Shown: positions 53,880-61,351 of the stretch, in pieces | Position numbering within the stretch: position 1 is the first letter of the stretch | Layout of the letters: each line of letters begins with the position of its first letter | Source: JANNSX01 sp046348995 | GTDB lineage: Bacteria; Pseudomonadota; Alphaproteobacteria; Rhizobiales; Hyphomicrobiaceae | Assembly: GCA_046348995.1 (NCBI GenBank) | Contig: JAXMDB010000009.1 | Coordinates: forward strand, 186,001-250,000 | Direction: 5' to 3' | Length of the DNA: 64,000 nt | The notes under the pieces: model-generated | The model's database searches: none | What the model saw: the letters and a program-made list of their open reading frames with translations, nothing else | Told to the model about the DNA's origin: nothing | Translations under genes and position numbers: made by a program

Positions 53880-55064
53880 ATGTCCGGCAGATCGCCGTCG
53901 CGGCTCTCGGCTTTCACTGCGCTGGTCCTCTTCGCCGCTTCGGCGTGGGCGGGCATCGCGCACGCCGCATTCGAGACGGCGGTTCCTTACGCGATCCTGA
54001 TGGATGCCGAGTCGGGTGCCGTCCTCTACGAGAAGGACGCCGACAAGCTCGTGCCGCCGGCCAGCATGAGCAAGCTCATGACGCTCGCCGTCGCCTTCGA
54101 TGCGCTGAAAACCGGCAAGCTCAAAATGGAGGACATGTTCAAGGTCTCCGAGCACGCCTGGCGCACCGGCGGCGGACCATCGGGCACATCGGCCATGTTC
54201 GTGAACTTGAAGTCCGACGTCGCCGTCAGCGATCTCATTCAAGGCATTGTCGTGCAATCGGGCAACGACGCCTGCATCACGCTTGCCGAGGGCATGTCGG
54301 GGAGCGAGGAGGAGTTCGCCAAGGCGATGACGGCCGAGGCGCGGCGCCTGGGCCTCAAGTCCTCGACGTTCGGCAACTCGACTGGCTTGCCCCATCCCCA
54401 GCAGCTCATGTCGATGCGCGAGCTGGCGATCCTGGCGCGACATCTGATCCGGGACTACCCGGAGCAGTACAAGTTGTTCGGACAGAAGGCGTTCTTGTAC
54501 GACAACGGCAAGAAGAAGTTCAATTTCATCAACCGCAACCCGTTGTTGGCCCTTGTGCCGGGCGCGGATGGCCTGAAAACCGGCTTCATCGAGGACGCGG
54601 GCTACGGCCTCGTCGGCTCGGCCGTGCAGGAAGGCCGGCGCCTGATCGTCGTCGTCAATGGCGCGACCTCCAACAACGAGCGCGGCGCGGAAGCCAAGAA
54701 GCTGCTGGAATGGGGCTTCTCGAACTTCAAGAAGGTGCCGATCTTCGATGCGGGCGAGATCGTGGGTGAGGCTCGGGTCTGGGGAGGGTCACGCTATTAC
54801 GTGCCTCTCGTCGGCGACGGCCCGGTGACGATCCTCGTGCCCCGAGTCGCCGCCAAGAACCGCCTCAAGGCCGAGATCATCTATGACGGCCCCCTCAAAC
54901 CGCCGATCAAGAAGGGCGACCGGGTCGCCCGGATCCGCGTCGAGCATGTCGAGGCCGGCGTCAACGAGGTGCCCCTCTACGCCGCCGAGGACGTAGAGGA
55001 GGGGAGCATCATCGCCAAGGGCCTCGACGCCATCATCCTCCAGGCCTTCGGGTTCCTGCTGTAA
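53880..55064 (+). CDS. D-alanyl-D-alanine carboxypeptidase (PBP5/6-like)
   Basis: This 394-residue low-molecular-weight penicillin-binding protein has the SxxK motif in PPASMSKLMTLAVAF, SGN in GIVVQSGNDACITLAEG, and KTG in ADGLKTGFIEDAGYG. A signal peptide precedes FETAVPYAILMDAESGAVLYEKDAD. It trims terminal D-Ala from pentapeptides in the periplasm. A C-terminal beta domain and amphipathic helix end the protein, as in DacA/DacC. AAGGA lies upstream of the ATG. It follows rlpA, a natural partner in cell-wall remodelling. Confidence 0.93.
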   Translation: MSGRSPSRLSAFTALVLFAASAWAGIAHAAFETAVPYAILMDAESGAVLYEKDADKLVPPASMSKLMTLAVAFDALKTGKLKMEDMFKVSEHAWRTGGGPSGTSAMFVNLKSDVAVSDLIQGIVVQSGNDACITLAEGMSGSEEEFAKAMTAEARRLGLKSSTFGNSTGLPHPQQLMSMRELAILARHLIRDYPEQYKLFGQKAFLYDNGKKKFNFINRNPLLALVPGADGLKTGFIEDAGYGLVGSAVQEGRRLIVVVNGATSNNERGAEAKKLLEWGFSNFKKVPIFDAGEIVGEARVWGGSRYYVPLVGDGPVTILVPRVAAKNRLKAEIIYDGPLKPPIKKGDRVARIRVEHVEAGVNEVPLYAAEDVEEGSIIAKGLDAIILQAFGFLL

Positions 55065-55166
55065 GATCGCTTAACCCCCTTTAAGGGTGCGGCGCTTCTG
55101 CCTTTGAGTTCTGCCCTCCACCGGGGTACAAGGCGCCGCCATGGCACGCCAACCCAGGAGCTCCCC

Positions 55167-56678
55167 ATGGCCAAGCGCCGCAACCTGACCGAGGCGGCCC
55201 TCGCGCTCACCTTCGACGATGTGCTGCTGAAGCCCGGCCCCTCCGAGGTGATGCCGGCCGAGGTCGATGTCGGCGCGCAGCTGACCCCGACGATCCGCCT
55301 CAACATCCCGATCCTGTCGGCTGCCATGGATACGGTGACCGAAGCGAGCCTCGCCATCGCCATGGCGCAGTCGGGCGGCATCGGCGTCATCCATCGCAAT
55401 CTCGCCCCCGACGTGCAGGCCGAGCACGTGGCGCAGGTGAAGAAGTTCGAAAGCGGCATGGTCGTCAATCCGGTGACGATCGCGCCCAGCGCCACCTTGG
55501 CCGATGCTCTAGCCTTGATGGCGAAGCACCGCATCTCCGGCATTCCGGTCGTCGAGGAGGCGAAGGGCAAGAACGGGCGCGGCGCGAAGGACGGCAAGCT
55601 CGTCGGCATCCTGACCAACCGCGACGTCCGCTTCGCCACCAATCTGCAGACGCCCGTCTCCGAGCTCATGACGAAGGAGAAGCTCGTCACCGTGACCGAG
55701 ACGGTCGACCGGGCGGAGGCGAAACGGCTGCTGCATCAACACCGCATCGAGAAGCTGCTCGTCGTCGATGCCAAGTTCCGATGCGTCGGCCTCATCACGG
55801 TCAAGGACATCGAGAAGGCGCAGGCACATCCCAACGCCTCCAAGGACGCGCAAGGCCGGCTCAGGGCCGCCGCCGCGACCTCGGTCGGCGACGAAGGGTT
55901 CATGCGGGCGGAGAAGCTCATCGACGCCGGCGTCGATCTCGTCGTCGTCGATACGGCGCACGGCCATTCCAAGCGCGTGCTGGAAGCGGTGACACGGATC
56001 AAACGGCTCTCCAATCGGGTCGAGGTGCTGGCGGGCAACGTCGCGACGGGCGACGGCGTCAAGGCGCTGATCGATGCCGGAGCGGATGCGGTCAAGGTCG
56101 GCATCGGGCCGGGCTCGATCTGCACGACGCGGATCGTCGCCGGCGTCGGCGTGCCTCAGCTCACCGCCATCATGGATGCGGTGGAGGTCGCCAAGGCCAA
56201 GGGCATTCCGGTGGTCGCCGACGGCGGCATCAAGTTCTCGGGCGACCTTGCCAAGGCGATCGCCGCCGGCGCCGATTGCGCGATGGTCGGCTCGCTCCTG
56301 GCCGGCACGGACGAAAGCCCCGGCGAGGTGTTCCTGTACCAGGGCCGCTCCTACAAGGCGTACCGCGGCATGGGCTCGGTCGGCGCGATGGCGCGCGGCT
56401 CGGCCGACCGCTATTTCCAGGCCGAGGTGAAAGACACGCTGAAGCTCGTCCCCGAGGGCGTCGAGGGTCAGGTGCCCTACAAGGGCCCGCTCGGCTCGGT
56501 GCTGCATCAGCTGATCGGGGGCTTGAGGGCTGCGATGGGCTATGTCGGCGCCGAGAGCATCGAGGCCTTGCACGAGAAAGCTGAGTTCGTCCGCATCACC
56601 TCGGCGGGCCTGCGCGAGAGCCACACCCATGACGTGACGATCACGCGGGAGAGCCCGAACTATCCGGGCGGGCGGTAG
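55167..56678 (+). CDS. guaB: inosine-5'-monophosphate dehydrogenase
   Basis: This 503-residue enzyme oxidises IMP to XMP, the committed step to GMP. The N-terminus, LALTFDDVLLKPGPSEVMP, is standard. Two CBS domains lie around residues 95-230 (ATLADALALMAKHRISGIPVV; MTKEKLVTVTETV). The active-site Cys is in GPGSICTTRIVAGVGVPQLTA, and GSVGAMARGSADRYF is the flap region. ATG 55167 has CAGGAG upstream. A short palindrome CCCTTTAAGGG lies in the gap before it. guaA is about 7 kb downstream on the same strand, separated by the MAPEG-RsmB-TspO genes and the ATP-grasp cassette. Confidence 0.97.
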   Translation: MAKRRNLTEAALALTFDDVLLKPGPSEVMPAEVDVGAQLTPTIRLNIPILSAAMDTVTEASLAIAMAQSGGIGVIHRNLAPDVQAEHVAQVKKFESGMVVNPVTIAPSATLADALALMAKHRISGIPVVEEAKGKNGRGAKDGKLVGILTNRDVRFATNLQTPVSELMTKEKLVTVTETVDRAEAKRLLHQHRIEKLLVVDAKFRCVGLITVKDIEKAQAHPNASKDAQGRLRAAAATSVGDEGFMRAEKLIDAGVDLVVVDTAHGHSKRVLEAVTRIKRLSNRVEVLAGNVATGDGVKALIDAGADAVKVGIGPGSICTTRIVAGVGVPQLTAIMDAVEVAKAKGIPVVADGGIKFSGDLAKAIAAGADCAMVGSLLAGTDESPGEVFLYQGRSYKAYRGMGSVGAMARGSADRYFQAEVKDTLKLVPEGVEGQVPYKGPLGSVLHQLIGGLRAAMGYVGAESIEALHEKAEFVRITSAGLRESHTHDVTITRESPNYPGGR

Positions 56679-56684
56679 AGCAGG

Positions 56685-57113
56685 ATGACCGACATATCGA
56701 TCCTGCTGCCGGTCTTCGCGCAAGTCGCGCTGACGTTTGCGCTGGGTATTTGGCTGGCCGCGGCGCGCTATGGGGCAGTCCGGGCGGGCACCTCGCGCGT
56801 CCGGGATATCGCCCTTGGACAACCAGCTTGGCCGGCGCGAGTCATTCAGATCGCCAACTGCTTTGCCAATCAGTTCGAGATGCCGGTGCTCTTCTACGTG
56901 CTGGCAGTGCTGGTGGTGCTGACCGGCACGAGCGATGGCGTCATGATTGGATTGGCTTGGGGGTTCGTGACGCTGCGCGTCGTGCATGCCGCGATCCATA
57001 CAACCCGCAATGATGTGCGATATCGCTTTTATGTTTTCCTCGCCGGCAGCGGCTTGCTTGCGATCATGTGGCTGATCTTGGGCGTGCGCACGCTCGCGAG
57101 TGGCGGCCCATGA
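56685..57113 (+). CDS. MAPEG-family membrane protein
   Basis: This 142-residue protein has four predicted helices and the family-typical FANQFEMPVLFYVLAVLVV and LRVVHAAIHTTRNDVRYRFYVFLAG segments. The Arg-rich loop ends in NDVRYRF. MAPEG proteins in animals handle eicosanoids and glutathione, but bacterial members are mostly uncharacterised. It begins 6 bases after the guaB stop and its TGA overlaps the ATG of the RsmB-like gene, so all three are probably translated together. This guaB-MAPEG-rsmB order is frequent in rhizobia. Confidence 0.88.
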   Translation: MTDISILLPVFAQVALTFALGIWLAAARYGAVRAGTSRVRDIALGQPAWPARVIQIANCFANQFEMPVLFYVLAVLVVLTGTSDGVMIGLAWGFVTLRVVHAAIHTTRNDVRYRFYVFLAGSGLLAIMWLILGVRTLASGGP

Positions 57114-58402
57114 GACCCCCCGGACGCCTCTCCGCCGCCATCGAGGTGCTGACCGACATTCTCGAGCGGCATCGGCCGACATCGGATGCCCTCGCCGACT
57201 GGGGCAAGGCGCATCGGTTCGCCGGTGCGGGGGATAGGGCCGCCATCGGCAATCTCGTCTATGACGCACTTCGCCGGAAGGCGTCCGCGGCGGCGCAGAT
57301 GGGGGCCGACATGCCGCGTGCCATCGCATTGGCCACGGCTGGCATGGCCTGGAGCCTCAATGTCGAGGAGGTGATGGCGCTCGCCGACGGCAGCGAGCAC
57401 GCGCCATCCGCCATCACAGACGACGAGCGCGCTGGGCTCAGCACCCCCGTCCTCGAGGGCATCCCCGAGCATGCGCTGGCCGATGTCCCGGCTTGGGCCT
57501 GGCCTGCCTTCCAGCGCACTTTCGGCGAGGAGGCCGTCGTTGCCGGCCGGGCCATGGCCGAGCGGGCGCCGGCGGATCTGCGCGTCAACACGCTGAAATC
57601 GACCGTCGAGAAGGTCGAGAAGGCCCTGAAACCGTTCGACCCCGTCAGAACGCCGCTCTCGCCGACGGGACTACGCGTGCCCGCGCCGGCCGGACCAGGC
57701 CGCACCCCCAACCTGCTCGTCGAAGCGGCTTTCCAAGCCGGCTGGTTCGAGATCCAGGACGAGGGCTCGCAAATCGCGGCGCGGCTCGCCTACGCAGCCC
57801 ACCCACACGGCGGACAGGTGCTCGATCTGTGTGCGGGCGGTGGCGGCAAGTCGCTGGCGCTGGCGGCGCTCAAGGAGAACCGCGGGCAAATCTATGCCTA
57901 TGATTCCGACAAACACCGGCTGGCGCCGATCTACCAGCGGCTGAAGCGAGCCAATGTCCGCAACGTGCAGATCCGCGCTCCCGGTCCCGGCGCCCTCGAC
58001 GACCTCAAGGGAAAGCTCGACCTGGTTCTCGTGGATGCACCGTGCTCGGGGACGGGCACGTGGCGACGACGTCCCGACGCCAAATGGCGGCTGACGCCGG
58101 AGGCGGTTCAGCGCCGCATCGCCGAGCAGCGCGCGATCCTGGACGAGGCCTTGACCTATCTGAAGCCCGGCGGCGCGCTCGTCTACGTCACCTGCTCGGT
58201 GCTGCCGGAAGAGAACGGCGACCAGATCGATGCGCTGCAGGCCCGAGCCCCGGATGTCGCCCCCATCGACTTGGCGGCCCTCTGGCCCGCCGTCTCGCCC
58301 CACGAGGCACCGGCAGGACTCGCGAACGGCCGCCTCCAGCTCAGCCCCCATCGCGACGGCACCGACGGCTTTTTCGTTGCGGCCTTCCGGCGCGCGAAGT
58401 AA
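57110..58402 (+). CDS. RsmB/NOP2-family rRNA m5C methyltransferase
   Basis: This 430-residue enzyme has an N-terminal NusB-like helical RNA-binding region and a C-terminal SAM domain. Motif I is VLDLCAGGGGKSLALAAL. The two catalytic cysteines are in DAPCSGTGTWRRRPDAKW (motif IV) and VTCSVLPEENGDQI (motif VI). It methylates a cytosine of 16S rRNA (C967 in E. coli RsmB), although other RNA targets are possible. The ATG at 57110 overlaps the MAPEG stop in an ATGA arrangement. Confidence 0.92.
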   Translation: MRPPGRLSAAIEVLTDILERHRPTSDALADWGKAHRFAGAGDRAAIGNLVYDALRRKASAAAQMGADMPRAIALATAGMAWSLNVEEVMALADGSEHAPSAITDDERAGLSTPVLEGIPEHALADVPAWAWPAFQRTFGEEAVVAGRAMAERAPADLRVNTLKSTVEKVEKALKPFDPVRTPLSPTGLRVPAPAGPGRTPNLLVEAAFQAGWFEIQDEGSQIAARLAYAAHPHGGQVLDLCAGGGGKSLALAALKENRGQIYAYDSDKHRLAPIYQRLKRANVRNVQIRAPGPGALDDLKGKLDLVLVDAPCSGTGTWRRRPDAKWRLTPEAVQRRIAEQRAILDEALTYLKPGGALVYVTCSVLPEENGDQIDALQARAPDVAPIDLAALWPAVSPHEAPAGLANGRLQLSPHRDGTDGFFVAAFRRAK

Positions 58403-58483
58403 GAGCCAAAGAGTGCGGTGCCAACTGAACTTTTGGGACCGCCCGAGCGTACTGGTGTCGAACGGCACCGTGAGGAGCTTCGC

Positions 58484-58975
58484 ATGACGGACAATACGGC
58501 CATGACCCCACCCTTCAACGGTGCCGCCATGGCGCTGGGCGCCACGGTGTTCATCGGTCTGACGCTGGCGGCAGCCTACTCGGGTAGCCAATTCATGGCG
58601 GGCGACTGGTACGAGACGCTGGCGAAGCCGTCGTGGACGCCGCCGAATTGGGTGTTCGGTCCCGCATGGGGGCTGCTCTACATCCTGATTGCGGCGGCGG
58701 GCTTCGTCGCCTGGTGGCGGGGCGCGGGCTCGGCCGCGATCGCGACCTGGGTGCTCGCCATCGTGCTCAATGGTCTGTGGTCCCCGGTTTTCTTCGGTGC
58801 CGAGCAGCCCTTGGCAGGCCTCGTGGTCATCGGCCTCATGTGGCTCGCGATCGTGCTGTTCATAGCGAGAACCTGGACGAAGGCGCGCGGCGCCGCTTGG
58901 CTGTTCGTCCCCTACCTTCTCTGGGTCAGCTACGCGCTGTCGTTGAACGCTGGTATTGTTGTGCTCAACGGCTGA
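58484..58975 (+). CDS. TspO/MBR family membrane protein
   Basis: This 163-residue protein has five predicted helices. Conserved segments are WYETLAKPSWTPPNWVFGPAWGLLYI, ATWVLAIVLNGLWSPVFFGAEQP and WLFVPYLLWVSYALSLN. TspO proteins bind porphyrins and cholesterol-like ligands and in photosynthetic alphaproteobacteria modulate pigment gene expression. GAGGAG lies 7 bases upstream of ATG 58484. It is about 80 bases downstream of the RsmB-like gene and is probably in its transcript. The 281 bases that follow carry no credible gene. Confidence 0.9.
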   Translation: MTDNTAMTPPFNGAAMALGATVFIGLTLAAAYSGSQFMAGDWYETLAKPSWTPPNWVFGPAWGLLYILIAAAGFVAWWRGAGSAAIATWVLAIVLNGLWSPVFFGAEQPLAGLVVIGLMWLAIVLFIARTWTKARGAAWLFVPYLLWVSYALSLNAGIVVLNG

Positions 58976-59256
58976 AGGTTCCGTCTGGCAAAAAATGTGT
59001 CGACGATCTCGATCTCTTCTTGAAATCGGCGAACCGATGGAACATGTATCCGCCGCTTCGGCTCTTCATGGATCGGCGAATGGTCGCCGGGAGATGGCCG
59101 GAGACGGAGACCACAGCGTCCGATGAAACAGCTCGTTGGCGAGTCCGCCGAGCCTCCGAGTAGCCCTCAGGGCAGGGCAACTCAACACTCTCACCAACAC
59201 TATCTGACCGACACACGGCCTCTTCAGTGCAGCACCGCTCCTGGAGGGTCGGCCTG
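58976..59256. other. 281-base interval before the ATP-grasp cassette
   Basis: No credible coding frame is present. One short minus-strand frame lacks a ribosome site and family signal. I see no strong hairpin, so the interval is best read as the promoter region of the ATP-grasp/HDAC cassette. Confidence 0.4.
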
Positions 59257-60267
59257 ATGCGCCTAGGCTTCGTCTACGACTGGCGAGACGAGTATCTCGC
59301 CATGGGCTTCACCGCCGAGCAGGTGGTCGAGTTCGATACGCAGGCGACCATCGATGCCATCGCACAAGGCCTCGAGAGCCTCGGCCACGATGTCGAGCGC
59401 GTCGGGCACGGCCGCAAGCTCGCCCAGCGCCTGGCGGCGGGGCACCGCTTCGATCTCGTCTTCTCGATCGCCGAAGGCGTCCGGGGCCGCTCGCGCGAGG
59501 CGCAAGTGCCGGCGCTGTGCGAGCTGTTCGATCAGCCCTTCGTCTTCTCCGACACGCTGACGATGGCTGCCGCCCTCGACAAGGGCGTCGCCAAACGCCT
59601 CGTGCGCGACGCCGGCGTGCCGACGGCGCCGTTCCTCGTCATCGAGACCGGCAAGGAGGATCTTTCCGGCTGGCGGCACTATCCGGCGTTCGTCAAGCCG
59701 ATCGCGGAGGGAACCGGCAAAGGCTGCGAGCTCGCCTCGAAGGTCGAGAGCCCGCCGGCGCTGCGCAATGCCGCTCAAGCCCTCGTCCATCGCTTCAAGC
59801 AGCCGGCGCTCGTCGAAGCCTTTCTGCCCGGCCGCGAGTTCACCGTCGGCATTCTCGGCAACGGCGAGGCGGCGCGCGTCATCGGCGTCATGGAGATCCG
59901 CATGAAGGCGGACGCCGATCAGGGCGTCTACTCCATGCGCAACAAGGAGGAGAGCGAGCGGCTGGTGTCCTACACCAAGGCCGACGACGCCGAGGCGTGG
60001 ATCGCCGCCGAGCGGGCTCTGCAGGCTTACCGGGCGCTCGGATGCCTCGACACCTGCCGCCTCGATTTCCGCTCGGATGCGGCCGGCCAGCCGGTCTTTA
60101 TCGAGGCGAACCCGATCGCGGGGCTCCACCCGACGCACTCTGACCTGCCGATGCTCGCGACCATGAGTGGGATGACCTATCCCGAGCTTCTCGACGGCAT
60201 CGTCTCGGCCGCGGCCGCCCGCTATGGCCTCGCCGCGCAGAAGCGACGCCGGCAGAAGGCGCGCTAA
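59257..60267 (+). CDS. ATP-grasp ligase 1, D-Ala-D-Ala ligase-like
   Basis: This 336-residue protein follows the D-alanine-D-alanine ligase layout. The N-terminal preATP-grasp part is MRLGFVYDWRDEYLAMGFTA... FDLVFSIAEGVRGRSREAQVP. The central part is LCELFDQPFVFSDTLTMAAALDKGVAKRLVRDAGVPTAPF. The ATP-grasp core has YPAFVKPIAEGTGKGCELASKV, LVEAFLPGREFTVGIL and FIEANPIAGLHPTHSDLPMLA (metal-binding Glu/Asn in EANP). It joins a carboxylate to an amine through an acyl-phosphate. It differs from true Ddl enzymes and has no murein gene neighbours, so the substrates are probably not D-Ala. CTGGAGGG lies upstream. The next gene starts 3 bases after the stop. Confidence 0.87.
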   Translation: MRLGFVYDWRDEYLAMGFTAEQVVEFDTQATIDAIAQGLESLGHDVERVGHGRKLAQRLAAGHRFDLVFSIAEGVRGRSREAQVPALCELFDQPFVFSDTLTMAAALDKGVAKRLVRDAGVPTAPFLVIETGKEDLSGWRHYPAFVKPIAEGTGKGCELASKVESPPALRNAAQALVHRFKQPALVEAFLPGREFTVGILGNGEAARVIGVMEIRMKADADQGVYSMRNKEESERLVSYTKADDAEAWIAAERALQAYRALGCLDTCRLDFRSDAAGQPVFIEANPIAGLHPTHSDLPMLATMSGMTYPELLDGIVSAAAARYGLAAQKRRRQKAR

Positions 60268-60270
60268 AGC

Positions 60271-61323
60271 ATGGGCGAGAAACATTTCGTTCCGATCATC
60301 CACGGGGCGACGGCCGAGCGGCCCGACGAGATCGACACGCTGCTCGCCGCAAAGGCCGTCGCCGCATCGTTGAGACGCCTCGGTTTCAAAACCGAGGTCG
60401 TCCGGGTGGGGCTCGATTTGAGACCGCTGTCACGGCTCGCGGCCAAGGAGCCTTACGCCGTCTTCAACCTCGTCGAGGCGCTGACGGCCGATGTCCGGAT
60501 GGCGAGCGTCGTGCCGGCCGTGCTCGAGCGCTTCGGGCTCGCCTACACCGGCGCGAGCTTCGATGCGCTGGCGGCGACCGTCTCCAAGCTACGCGTGAAG
60601 CTCCTGCTCAAGGAAGCGGGTTTGCCGACGCCCGCATGGTCGGAACGTGGCGACGGTCTCGATCCGGATGGCCCTGTGCTCGTCAAGTCCGTCGACGAGC
60701 ACGCCTCCGTCGGCATCGACGCGATGTCGGTAGTGCCAGGGCGCGCCGCCAGAAGCGAAATATTGCGGCGCGAGGCCGAGTTCGGCGGCCGGTTCTTCGC
60801 CGAGGGCTATGTCGAGGGTCGCGAGTTCAACATTTCGCTGCTCGAAGGGCCGGCAGGTCCCGTCGTGCTTCCGATCCCCGAAATCCTCTTCGAGGGCTTC
60901 GCGGCGAGCCGGCCGCAGATCGTCGACTACGAGGCGAAGTGGATCGAGGACAGCCACGCCTACAACAACACCCCGCGCCACTTCGGCATCGAGGCACGCG
61001 AGCCTAAGCTCGCGCAACGCCTGGCCGAGGCTTGCCGGTCGGCCTGGCGGGTCGTGGGCCTCGCGGGCTATGCGCGCATCGATCTGCGGGTCGGCGCCGA
61101 TGGTGAGCCCCAGGTCATCGACATCAACACCAATCCCTGCATCACACCGGACGCAGGGTTCGCCGCAGCGGGAAGCGAGGCAGGCATCGGCTATGACGGT
61201 CTGATCGCCCGCATCGTCGCCGCAGCTGTCGCCAGGCCCCGCCGTGGACCTCTCCCTATTGGCACCGCCGCCGATGTACAACCTCGACACGCCGGTGCGA
61301 CCAGCCCCGCGCCCAGGGTGTGA
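60271..61323 (+). CDS. ATP-grasp ligase 2, D-Ala-D-Ala ligase-like
   Basis: This 350-residue protein is a second, clearly different ATP-grasp enzyme. AVFNLVEALTADVRMASVVPAVLERFGLAYTGASFDALAATVSKLRVKLLLKEAGLPTPAW matches the Ddl-type N-terminal and linker region. GPVLVKSVDEHASVGID and FFAEGYVEGREFNISLLEGPAGPVVLPIPEI are the ATP site. The C-terminal metal-binding segment is VIDINTNPCITPDAGFAAAG, with Asp in place of the usual Glu. The catalytic core looks intact. It starts 3 bases after ligase 1 and precedes the HDAC fusion by 28 bases. The tail after about 310 residues is Pro/Arg-rich. Confidence 0.86.
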   Translation: MGEKHFVPIIHGATAERPDEIDTLLAAKAVAASLRRLGFKTEVVRVGLDLRPLSRLAAKEPYAVFNLVEALTADVRMASVVPAVLERFGLAYTGASFDALAATVSKLRVKLLLKEAGLPTPAWSERGDGLDPDGPVLVKSVDEHASVGIDAMSVVPGRAARSEILRREAEFGGRFFAEGYVEGREFNISLLEGPAGPVVLPIPEILFEGFAASRPQIVDYEAKWIEDSHAYNNTPRHFGIEAREPKLAQRLAEACRSAWRVVGLAGYARIDLRVGADGEPQVIDINTNPCITPDAGFAAAGSEAGIGYDGLIARIVAAAVARPRRGPLPIGTAADVQPRHAGATSPAPRV

Positions 61324-61351
61324 CATGGCGATTTTCGGCTAAGCTTGCGCC

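Noticed and set aside
55077..55087. CCCTTTAAGGG palindrome as guaB operator or riboswitch
   Set aside because: It is too short and has a single copy. No purine riboswitch-like fold could be drawn by eye around it.
55509..57329. 606-codon open frame antisense to guaB and MAPEG gene
   Set aside because: It crosses several well-supported genes and encodes low-complexity Arg/His/Asp sequence, with no ribosome site.
58965..59216. 83-codon minus-strand open frame in the TspO to ATP-grasp gap
   Set aside because: No ribosome site, no motif, and composition unlike genes of this window.
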